From positions 2,480,001 to 2,544,000 of the forward strand of contig JAWKWE010000004.1 of the NCBI GenBank assembly GCA_041397645.1: a DNA stretch of 64,000 nucleotides, read 5' to 3'. Under the pieces are notes generated by a model. It did no database searches, had not been told where the DNA came from, and worked only from the letters and a program-made list of their open reading frames with translations. Position 1 is the stretch's first letter; each line of letters starts with the position of its first letter. The position numbers were made by a program, and so were the translations under genes. Of the stretch, positions 9,529-17,136 are shown in pieces. Source of the stretch: Hyphomicrobiaceae bacterium (GTDB taxonomy: Bacteria; Pseudomonadota; Alphaproteobacteria; Rhizobiales; Hyphomicrobiaceae).

Positions 9529-9924
9529 TCAGTCCTTGGCATCAAAGACGACAAAGCCCTGGACGGTTTCTGCTTCACCCGGCACCTTGGCCATCACCTT
9601 CAATGCCCATTGCCCCGCCATCGTCAGATCGGCCTTGAAGCGGTAAACACCCGCCTCGTTCGACGGTAAGGCTTGGAGGCTGGCGGTCATGTCGCCCATG
9701 CCATCTGGTGACATGTCTAGCCGCGAGCGAAAGATAATCGCTCCGGCAACTTGCTTGCCTGTTTGCTTGTGCACCAAACGAACAGCCAGTTCGCTTCCTT
9801 TACCGTTAGCGATACTGGTCTTTGCGGCTTCAAATGCGTAGTCCGTTGCGGCCGCAAACGCGGCGGAAGCCGAGATCATGCACGCGCCCGCAAGCGCGGC
9901 CCGCATAAACGTGGCAACTTTCAT
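9529..9924 (-). CDS. FixH/YtkA-like exported protein
   Basis: A 131-residue exported protein with a clear signal peptide (MKVATFMRAALAGACMISAS, cleavage near AFA-A). The mature part resembles the FixH/YtkA-like beta-sandwich family: AVRLVHKQTGKQVAGAIIF, then a Met-containing stretch RLDMSPDGMGDMTA, and a C-terminal GVYRFKADLTMAGQWALKV. In Cus-type operons, proteins of this family are common just before the adaptor gene and are thought to be periplasmic metal-handling factors (family knowledge). The methionines would suit Cu(I). It sits 12 bp before cusB on the same strand. A specific function is not established. Confidence 0.75.
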   Translation of the reverse strand: MKVATFMRAALAGACMISASAAFAAATDYAFEAAKTSIANGKGSELAVRLVHKQTGKQVAGAIIFRSRLDMSPDGMGDMTASLQALPSNEAGVYRFKADLTMAGQWALKVMAKVPGEAETVQGFVVFDAKD

Positions 9925-10030
9925 TGGCCCGAACCTTGTCAGACGGTTTGTAGAGGAAATGTTGCGTGCAACCGCGTGCTCGCGCGTTTATTCGCGCGCA
10001 ACACGATCAGCTGTCATCGCTCACTGTAGA

Positions 10031-10432
10031 TCAGGCTATTGGGGGAGGCGGAATGGGCGCTCGCGTCCAGCCTGCTGGCTGTCGCGGTGTCGGTGGCACC
10101 AGCCGGATGCCTGCTAGTTGCAGGTGATTAGGCTCAGAAGATGTCACCGCGAGAAGTTGGAAACATTTCGCAAAGCAGAATGCAGCGCACGTATTGGGAT
10201 GATTGCAGCCGCCGCTCTTGCCCTGAACGTGAGCCGAAGTCTCCATGGAATGGCTGTCGTGCATATGGGGCATATGAGCATGGGTTGACAGCGCAACCGA
10301 TGCTGACATCGATCCTTCGGCGTGATTGCATCGCGCAAGGGCCGTCGTCATCGGCGCGAAGCCGATAATCAGCGCCAGTAGCGAAACCAGAAATTGCCGA
10401 AAACTTCTCAACCGCGCCGTCTCCCCAGACAT
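10031..10432 (-). CDS. Small Cys/His/Met-rich exported protein, copper-block associated
   Basis: About 133 residues, starting at an internal ATG (MSGETARLRSF); an ATG 27 bp further upstream is also possible. A hydrophobic segment (FLVSLLALIIGFAPMTTALA) looks like a signal peptide. It is followed by CNH, a stretch with repeated His-Met pairs (HAHMPHMHDSH), then a Cys cluster (GGCNHPNTCAAFCFAKC) and a proline-rich end (APIPPPP). The Cys/His/Met content and the position between an ABC exporter and the Cus pump suggest a periplasmic metal-binding or metal-responsive peptide. This resembles small unnamed proteins found in copper operons. I do not recognise a named family, and the function is inferred only from composition and context. 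Confidence 0.6.
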   Translation of the reverse strand: MSGETARLRSFRQFLVSLLALIIGFAPMTTALARCNHAEGSMSASVALSTHAHMPHMHDSHSMETSAHVQGKSGGCNHPNTCAAFCFAKCFQLLAVTSSEPNHLQLAGIRLVPPTPRQPAGWTRAPIPPPPIA

Positions 10433-10482
10433 CCAGTAGGGCATATCACGGCGCCCCACCCCTCGGAAGCGGATTTAACGTC

Positions 10483-11607
10483 TCATTGGCTAACGGCGAT
10501 AGAGCGGCGAAAGAGGGCCAGACTTGCTGTAAAGAAGACCGCTCCGAGACCGGCGACCTTGGCAAATTCCGGCCAAACAATGCCAAAATCAGCCCCCCGG
10601 AACACGACGGCTTGGGCAAATGCCATGAAATGCCGCGAAGGCAGCAGCCACGTGACGGGTTGGATCAACTCCGGTTGACTTTCGATGGGACTGACACCTC
10701 CCGAAAGCATCATCATCGGCAAGATCGTCATGATCATGAGAAGAGCGAACTGCGCCATGGTTCGCGCAACGGTGCCTAGAAAAATGCCGATTGCCGCTGC
10801 GGCAAACAGGTAGACAGACGTACCCGCAAGAAGAAGCAGCGTTGAGCCCGCTATCGGCACTTGCAAAATTCCGGTGACGACCACCGTCAGCGACAACGCG
10901 AATGCGGTGAGAATAACCACACCGTTTGCAAGAACCTTGGCCATGGCAATCTGGAACGCCGTCAAGGGCATGACGAGCAGGTGCTCGATCGTTCCATGCT
11001 CACGTTCGCGCAGGAGAGCTGCACCCGTCAGCACGATGGTGATCATGGAAAGCTGATCGAGGAGGGCCACGATGGCGCGGAACCACATGGCGGTACCGTT
11101 GGGGTTGAAAGCCAGACGTTCAAGTAGTGTGACGGCACTGGTGGATTTTTCGTCGGATCTCGCAACAAAGCGATCGACTTCATTGCGCACGATATTTTGG
11201 ATATAGCTGTCGCCGAGAGACGCTTGAGCCACAGCGGTCGCGTCGATATTGATCTGTACGCTTGGCCGTCGGCCATGGCGCACGTCCTCTTCGAACTTTG
11301 GCGGTATCTCGACCACGAACGTAAACTTGTCGCGGTTCATGGCATCTTCCACGCTCGCAGCAGAGATCTCCTGGGGACGCTGGAAGTATGGCTGATAGAA
11401 TGCATTTTGGATCGCACGCGATAGCGTCGATCTGTCTTCGTCAACGAACGCGATCGAAGCGTTGTGCACGTCGTCCGTCATTCCCGTAGCCTGGGAATAT
11501 ATGGAAAAGCTGAATGCCCAGATGATGAGACCAACCATCACTGCATCGCTGAACAGGCTGCGGAGTTCTTTCGTGCCAAGCCAAAAGATGTTCGTCCAGG
11601 TCCGCAT
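10483..11607 (-). CDS. ABC-2 type permease, YhhJ-like
   Basis: A 374-residue inner-membrane permease of the ABC-2 family. It has one N-terminal membrane helix (about 22-40) and a large periplasmic region containing YFQRPQEISAASVEDAMNR. Five C-terminal helices carry the family motif REREHGTIEHLLVMPLT. It lies 3 bp after the RbbA-like gene and completes a HlyD adaptor + ATPase/permease + permease exporter, the arrangement of E. coli yhiI-rbbA-yhhJ. The substrate is not known for this exporter class; a role in multidrug or envelope-stress export is plausible. It is the last gene of that module before the Cys/His-rich gene and the Cus genes on the same strand. Confidence 0.88.
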   Translation of the reverse strand: MRTWTNIFWLGTKELRSLFSDAVMVGLIIWAFSFSIYSQATGMTDDVHNASIAFVDEDRSTLSRAIQNAFYQPYFQRPQEISAASVEDAMNRDKFTFVVEIPPKFEEDVRHGRRPSVQINIDATAVAQASLGDSYIQNIVRNEVDRFVARSDEKSTSAVTLLERLAFNPNGTAMWFRAIVALLDQLSMITIVLTGAALLREREHGTIEHLLVMPLTAFQIAMAKVLANGVVILTAFALSLTVVVTGILQVPIAGSTLLLLAGTSVYLFAAAAIGIFLGTVARTMAQFALLMIMTILPMMMLSGGVSPIESQPELIQPVTWLLPSRHFMAFAQAVVFRGADFGIVWPEFAKVAGLGAVFFTASLALFRRSIAVSQ

Positions 11608-11610
11608 CCC

Positions 11611-14364
11611 TCACGCCTCCTGCTTCTTCAGGAAGAACGCTGCAAGCGAGATGAAAAGTGGGCTATATGCGGCAAGAACGATGAGATCGAGCGCAAGATC
11701 GCTGGAGTTCAATCCCTTGGTGAAGGCCCCCACGCTCAAGTGCATGTAGTACGTCGCCGGCCACAGAAGTCCGGCAACATGCGCACCACCTTCGAGCGTC
11801 GAGACCGGCTGTATCATGCCGGAAAACTGCATGGTTGGTAGCATCGATAGGATGCTTGTGGCAAACACGGCAGCGACCTGCGAACTTGTCAACGACGAAA
11901 GCAAGAGCCCCCAACTCGTGGTTGCGGAGATAAAGAGTATCGCACCCAGGAAAAGCGTAATGAATGAGCCATTGAGGGGCACCTGCAAAAGAAAGACAAC
12001 GAGCAGCGTCAACACCAAGAAGTTTACGGCGCCGATGACGATATAGGGCAACTGCTTGCCGACGAGGAACTCGATCCGATTGGTCGGCGTGACATAGAAG
12101 TTGGTGATCGTTCCAATCTCCTTCTCGCGCGCCATGCTGACCGCCATGAGAATGGCGGGAAATAACAAGAGCAGCATGGCCGGCGTTTTCGGCCCAATCG
12201 AGTAGATCGTTTCGAATGAAGGATTGTAGCGGTAGCGCGGCTCCAAGGAAACGTTTGCCGCCGCGTTTGCGTCAACCCCGGCGGAGCGCGCCAGTTCCGT
12301 CAGATATTTTACGTGCGCGGCCGTTACATAACCTGCAATCGTCGCCGCGCGCGTTGTGTTTGCGCCATCAATCCAGGCTGAAACAGAGACCGGCTGTCCG
12401 CGCTTCAGGTTTCGCCCGAAGTCAGGCGGAATCTCGATAGCGAGCGTGATGTCGCCGGACCTCAGGCGCTGTTCAAGCTCATCTTGCGACTTGATCTCGG
12501 GCTTTTCGATGAAATAACGCGACCCGGAAAAGCTGCTTAAATAGTCCCTACTTTGCGGCGTCTGGTCGAGATTCATGGCGGCAAAGTTGAGATTGCGCAC
12601 ATCGAGCGAAATGCCATAAGAAATGACGATCAGCAAAATCGAGCTGCCAAGAAATGCGAACGCGAGGCGAACCGGATCGCGAAGAACCTCCATCATCTCG
12701 CGATAGCTGAAGGCCAGAAGACGCGACAAGCTGAATCGATAAACCTCACCCCTATTCCCGCTTGCTGTGTCGGCCTCTAAGGGTTGCACCGTCAGAGTTT
12801 CGGCGGCAACGTTCTGCTCTGCCGTCTCGTCGGAGGCCTCTTCAATATAGGCGATAAACGCATCCTCAAGAGACGCGGCGCCTTTTTCTTCTACCAAGTG
12901 CGCTGGCTGGCCATAAACAAGTACCCGCCCAGCGTGCATCAGCGAGACACGATCACAGCGGAGGGCTTCATTCATAAAGTGCGTGGAGATGAAAATCGTC
13001 ACCTTGTCCCGGCGAGACAGTTCTACGAGAAGCTCCCAGAACTCATCACGAGCCACCGGATCAACGCCCGACGTCGGCTCATCGAGGATAAGCATTTCCG
13101 GCTCGTGGATGACCGCAACCGCAAGTGAAAGCCTCTGGCGCATACCGAGCGGGAGCGACGAAGCGAGCACATCCAGTTGATCGGCGATCCCGAAGCGCGT
13201 CACGAGTTGGCGTATGCGCTCGGTCGTTTTGGCGGCACTTAGATGGAAGAGCCTGGCATGAAGCATAAGGTTCTGGCGGACGGTCAATTCACCGTAGAGC
13301 GAAAACGACTGCGACATGAACCCGACGCGCTTGCGCGTCTCGATATCGTTGGCATCCACCGGCTTGCCGAACAGGAAGGCTTCGCCTTCGGTGGGCGGCA
13401 GCAACCCAGTCAACATCTTCATTGTGGTGGTCTTGCCGCAGCCGTTCGATCCAAGAAAGCCGAAAATCTCCCCGCGCTCGATTTCAAAGCTGACGTTATC
13501 GACTGCGGTGAAACCGCCGAAACGGCGCGTCAGCCCTTTTGCGACAATCGCGGGCACGCCATCCGCCATTTCCCGCGGTGGGATCACAAGCTCTCCCTGC
13601 TTCCTGCGCCGATGTTTCGGCAACAATTGAACGAAAGCCGCTTCAAGGGCGGTCGTCGCGGTCTGCTCCTTGAGTTGTGCAGGCGTGCCGGTTGCGAGAA
13701 TGCGGCCAGCGTCCATTGCCACCAGCCAGTCGAAGCGTTCCGCTTCGTCCATGTAGGCGGTGGAAACGATGACGCTCATTCCCGGCCGCTCCTTTCGGAT
13801 CGCGTCAATGAGCACCCAGAACTGACGCCGCGAAAGCGGATCGACACCCGTTGTAGGCTCATCGAGGATGAGCAGATCCGGATCGTGAATCAGCGCGCAG
13901 CACAACCCTAGCTTCTGCTTCATGCCGCCTGAGAGCTTGGCCGCAGGGCGGTTGAGAAAAGGGAACAGACCCGTTGCCTTGGTCAGCCTGTTGATGCGCG
14001 CGCGGCGTTCTGCTGAACCCTGCCCGAAGAGGCTTCCGAAGAAGTCGAGGTTCTCCTCGACACTCAGTTCCTGATAGAGGTTTTTGCCCAACCCCTGCGG
14101 CATGTAAGCGATGCGCGGACCAACTTCGCGTCGGTGCTTGCTAGACGCCATATCGCCGTCCAGAACTTCGAGCTCGCCGACCTGCAGTTTGCGCGCACCC
14201 GCAATCAGACCGAGCAATGTCGATTTGCCGACACCATCGGGCCCGAGAAAACCAACCATGCATCCCGAAGGCACATCGAGCGTCACACCCGACAGGGCAC
14301 GAACGGTCTTATAGACGTGCGTAACGCCCATGATGCGTACAATCGGATCGCGCTCAGGCTTCAT
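11611..14364 (-). CDS. rbbA: Fused double-ATPase/ABC-2 permease, RbbA/YhiH-like
   Basis: A 917-residue protein containing two ABC ATPase domains and a C-terminal ABC-2 permease. The first ATPase has Walker A GPDGVGKST (about residue 41), signature LSGGMKQ and Walker B LLILDEPTTGVDP. The second has Walker A GSNGCGKTT (about 305), a divergent signature LPLGMRQRL and Walker B MLILDEPTSGVDP. The permease occupies about residues 550-917, with the REKEIGTITNFYVTPT motif. The fused layout is that of RbbA, which was named for a ribosome-bound ATPase activity in E. coli. Here the HlyD adaptor upstream and the YhhJ-like permease downstream (3 bp) point to an exporter. The start lies 25 bp after the adaptor gene. 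The substrate cannot be read from the sequence. Confidence 0.9.
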   Translation of the reverse strand: MKPERDPIVRIMGVTHVYKTVRALSGVTLDVPSGCMVGFLGPDGVGKSTLLGLIAGARKLQVGELEVLDGDMASSKHRREVGPRIAYMPQGLGKNLYQELSVEENLDFFGSLFGQGSAERRARINRLTKATGLFPFLNRPAAKLSGGMKQKLGLCCALIHDPDLLILDEPTTGVDPLSRRQFWVLIDAIRKERPGMSVIVSTAYMDEAERFDWLVAMDAGRILATGTPAQLKEQTATTALEAAFVQLLPKHRRRKQGELVIPPREMADGVPAIVAKGLTRRFGGFTAVDNVSFEIERGEIFGFLGSNGCGKTTTMKMLTGLLPPTEGEAFLFGKPVDANDIETRKRVGFMSQSFSLYGELTVRQNLMLHARLFHLSAAKTTERIRQLVTRFGIADQLDVLASSLPLGMRQRLSLAVAVIHEPEMLILDEPTSGVDPVARDEFWELLVELSRRDKVTIFISTHFMNEALRCDRVSLMHAGRVLVYGQPAHLVEEKGAASLEDAFIAYIEEASDETAEQNVAAETLTVQPLEADTASGNRGEVYRFSLSRLLAFSYREMMEVLRDPVRLAFAFLGSSILLIVISYGISLDVRNLNFAAMNLDQTPQSRDYLSSFSGSRYFIEKPEIKSQDELEQRLRSGDITLAIEIPPDFGRNLKRGQPVSVSAWIDGANTTRAATIAGYVTAAHVKYLTELARSAGVDANAAANVSLEPRYRYNPSFETIYSIGPKTPAMLLLLFPAILMAVSMAREKEIGTITNFYVTPTNRIEFLVGKQLPYIVIGAVNFLVLTLLVVFLLQVPLNGSFITLFLGAILFISATTSWGLLLSSLTSSQVAAVFATSILSMLPTMQFSGMIQPVSTLEGGAHVAGLLWPATYYMHLSVGAFTKGLNSSDLALDLIVLAAYSPLFISLAAFFLKKQEA

Positions 14365-14389
14365 GAAACCGGCTTCAAGTTATGATCGA

Positions 14390-15442
14390 TCAAGGCCTGC
14401 CAGGTGAACTTGCGCTACCCGCATCGCTGGCAGGCTCCGCCGCAGCCGGTGGATGACTTGGCGGCAGCTTCTGCAGGAAGTCGGGCCAGGGCGACGGCTC
14501 CACTCCGGGTGGAAGCGAAAGTCTGACATACGCGACACCGCGAACGCCGGTCTTCACGCGCTCGATGTAATTCATCACCAGTTCGGACGGCACGCGCACC
14601 TTCACTCGGAACACGAGCTTCTCACGCTCGCTCGCGGTCTCCACCTGCTTCGGCGTGAACTGCGATTCCGGCGAGACGAAGCTGACCGTCGCAGGAATCG
14701 CCACATCTATCACATCCAGCTTGATGCGGGCTTCGGCACCAACATTCACACGGTGCGCCTGCGCCGCAGGAAGAAAGACTTCCAAGTAAACGTCAGACAA
14801 ATCGACAAGCGTCAGAATCTTGCCACCCGCGCCGACCACCTCACCGGGCTCGGCTAACCGATAAAGCACACGTCCGACTGTTGGCGACCTCAATGTGCAG
14901 TCGTCGATTTCGGTCTGAATCTCCTTGGCGACCGCACGCGCCGCATCAATGCTGCGTTGTCGAGAAACAAGCATCGCTTCGGCCGAAGCCACATTTGCCT
15001 TTGCGACCGCGCTCTGACTGACCCGGGTATCATAGACCTCCTTTGAGGTGTGGCCCTTGTCGACGAGGCTTGAGGACCGCGCCAGCTCCTGATCGGCGAG
15101 GAGGAGCTGTGCTTGTGCCTGGGAGATTGCCGCCTCAGCTGCTGCGGCTTGGCTTTGCGCGCTGGCAATGTCAGCTTCAGCTTTCAGAGCCTGCGCCTTG
15201 AGTTGCGCCACGTCGATTTGGGCAAGTACGTCGCCCTGTCGGACAAGGTCGCCTTCGCGCACGCTCACGCTCTCTACGCGCCCTGCGATCTTGGTCGCAA
15301 CATCGACCTGTACGGCTTCAATGCGTCCGTTACCCCAGGCGATATCCTCGGGCAAAGAGGTGCCGTTGCCGCCAAAAAACAAATAGCCAAGGCCGCCCAG
15401 CACAATGGCCCCAGCGGCCGCCATGAGGTAGTTCGTCCGCAA
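14390..15442 (-). CDS. HlyD-family membrane-fusion protein, YhiI-like
   Basis: A 350-residue periplasmic adaptor for the downstream RbbA/YhhJ exporter. An N-terminal anchor (MAAAGAIVLGGLGYLFFGG) is followed by a lipoyl-like half (GRVESVSVREGDLVRQGDVL), a long Ala/Gln-rich coiled-coil hairpin (about 80-170), and the second lipoyl half and beta-barrel (CTLRSPTVGRVLYRLAEPGE). It ends in a Pro/Ala-rich tail. The gene is the first of a run of seven same-strand genes reaching cusA at 4901, with small gaps (25, 3, about 50, about 106, 12 and -4 bp), so the whole block could be co-transcribed. It is also the first gene after a region holding a decayed gene. Confidence 0.9.
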   Translation of the reverse strand: MRTNYLMAAAGAIVLGGLGYLFFGGNGTSLPEDIAWGNGRIEAVQVDVATKIAGRVESVSVREGDLVRQGDVLAQIDVAQLKAQALKAEADIASAQSQAAAAEAAISQAQAQLLLADQELARSSSLVDKGHTSKEVYDTRVSQSAVAKANVASAEAMLVSRQRSIDAARAVAKEIQTEIDDCTLRSPTVGRVLYRLAEPGEVVGAGGKILTLVDLSDVYLEVFLPAAQAHRVNVGAEARIKLDVIDVAIPATVSFVSPESQFTPKQVETASEREKLVFRVKVRVPSELVMNYIERVKTGVRGVAYVRLSLPPGVEPSPWPDFLQKLPPSHPPAAAEPASDAGSASSPGRP

Positions 15443-15679
15443 GGCTCCTGCTCCATGAGAACGTTTATACGATTGCCCGCTGCACTATAAGCATAAGTAT
15501 AGGCAGGCGCGGAACCATTGCCATAGGCCATAGCGACTGACAACGATAGCTTTGATGGAAGCACCCAGAACCCGGCATGGATCTGACAATCGTTCAGGTT
15601 TTGGGGGCGTCAGCTGGTTGGCCGGCCCCGGCCGTGTCAAAACTTGAGGTAAAATGTCGGCCCTAGTCGCGTGCATGCG

Positions 15680-16200
15680 TCAGCCGCCTGCCATCACGGC
15701 TTCCGGTATCTCAAACCGCTCAGAACCGATGGTGACGGTGAATAGATCGCTGTTCTTTTCGGTTTTCATCTTGGCGCCGCCATCCGCTTGGCTTTCATCG
15801 ACCCCAGCAAAACCGCGGGAGGTCATGGCGTCAATCGCCTTTACAGCGTCCATACCTTTGAGGTCCTCGATTGGGACTAAGCCTCCTGAGCCGCCACCTG
15901 CAGTGCCGCCGCCCGTCACACCGATCTTAATCGTATATCGCGAACTCTCGTTGCGCCGCGCGGCATTCCTCATCAGGTATACCCGGACACGATAGTCGCC
16001 CGGTTGAGAAAGGCGCTGTTCGTAGTCGTTGCCACTGGAAGAGCCGACAAAGAGCGCAGTCTCGCCCGTCGGCGGTAGGACATTGAAATAGTTGGAGGCA
16101 TTGCTGGCGGTGAGCGACCGACGCCGACGATGTAGTCAATATACTGATCGCCCGGCTTGAACTGATTTTCTTTGTACGAACACTTTTGGCCCAGGCGCTT
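15680..16200 (-). pseudogene. Frameshifted remnant of a small secreted beta-sandwich protein
   Basis: Two reading frames on the minus strand join to one protein. The first part, starting just after an in-frame TAA at 16201-16203 with no start codon, reads KCSYKENQFKPGDQYIDYIVGVGRS. Near 16105-16120 the frame shifts by one base, and the second part continues ASNASNYFNVLPPTGETALF, then GDYRVRVYLMRNAARRNESS and a glycine-rich linker to EIPEAVMAGG. The continuity of sense across the shift and the missing start show decay, although a sequencing slip cannot be excluded. The C-terminal pattern RVYLMRNAARR-x-E is familiar from small exported proteins of Hyphomicrobiales, but I cannot name the family. 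The remnant lies 35 bp downstream of the ferredoxin reductase gene. Confidence 0.6.
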
Positions 16201-16235
16201 TTAAGCTCAGCCTTCTGGACGCTAACGGCATATCG

Positions 16236-17009
16236 CTACTTCTCGACAAATGCCTTCTCGATGACGAATTCCCCGGAGGTGCTCGCGCTGCCTTCGTGAA
16301 ATCCCAGATCCAGGAGGTAGGGCTTTATTTCGTGCAGCATCTCAGGGCTACCGCACAGCATGACCCGATCGAGGTCTGCTGACAGGCTCGGTGTGGAAAT
16401 TTCCGAGTACAATCGGCCCGACTTCATGAGATCCGTAATGCGTCCGCGGTTCTTGAAAGGCTCACGCGTAACGGTGGGGTAGTAGACGAGCTGCTCGCGC
16501 ACCAGTTCCCCTATGAGTTCGTGTTTCGGCAATTCGCTCGTAATAGTCTCGGAATAGGCGAGTTCAGCGATATTCCGGCATCCATGCACCAACACAATTC
16601 GCTCAAAGCGCTCGTAGGTGGACGGGTCACGGATGATGCTCATGAAGGGCGCAAGGCCGGTTCCGGTTGCAAGAAGGTACAAGTTGCGGCCAGGACGCAG
16701 GTGATCGATAAGAAGCGTCCCAGTCGGCTTTTTCCCAACAAGGATCACATCGTCCCTATCGATATGCTGTAGGCGGGAAGTGAGCGCACCATCGGGAACC
16801 TTGATGCTCAGAAATTCCAGATGATCATCATAATTCGAGCTGACGATGCTGTACGCGCGGGTCACAGGGCGTCCATTGTGTTCAATGCCAATCATGACGA
16901 ACTGCCCGGACTCGAAGCGTAGCGACGGACTGCGGGTCGTTCGGAAGCTGAAGAGTGTATTGGTCCAATGCTGGACCGATTGCACCCGTTCACTTGTGAA
17001 TGCACTCAT
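16236..17009 (-). CDS. fpr: Ferredoxin/flavodoxin--NADP+ reductase
   Basis: A 257-residue FAD enzyme that exchanges electrons between NADPH and ferredoxin or flavodoxin. It has the FAD-binding barrel with R-A-Y-S-I-V-S and the segment FRTTRSPSLRFESGQFVMIG. The NADP domain shows GTGLAPFMSIIRD and VHGCRN, and the C-terminus is DLGFHEGSASTSGEFVIEKAFVEK, which fits bacterial subclass I FPRs. The chosen ATG at 17009 gives the typical 257 residues; an upstream start at 17120 would add a 37-residue tail not seen in the family. The gene is 127 bp downstream of the molybdenum enzyme on the same strand and may supply or accept its electrons (inference). No strong ribosome site is visible. Confidence 0.9.
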   Translation of the reverse strand: MSAFTSERVQSVQHWTNTLFSFRTTRSPSLRFESGQFVMIGIEHNGRPVTRAYSIVSSNYDDHLEFLSIKVPDGALTSRLQHIDRDDVILVGKKPTGTLLIDHLRPGRNLYLLATGTGLAPFMSIIRDPSTYERFERIVLVHGCRNIAELAYSETITSELPKHELIGELVREQLVYYPTVTREPFKNRGRITDLMKSGRLYSEISTPSLSADLDRVMLCGSPEMLHEIKPYLLDLGFHEGSASTSGEFVIEKAFVEK

Positions 17010-17136
17010 GGCTGCGAAACTCACAATAGAGGGCCGTGCCGGCCGAGGACGACCGGCGAAACGCCAGAATTGGTTCAAGACGTGCCTGTCGGGCTGAGGC
17101 GTCTGGCGCCGATCGCTCACGGCGCCAGACTTCCCG

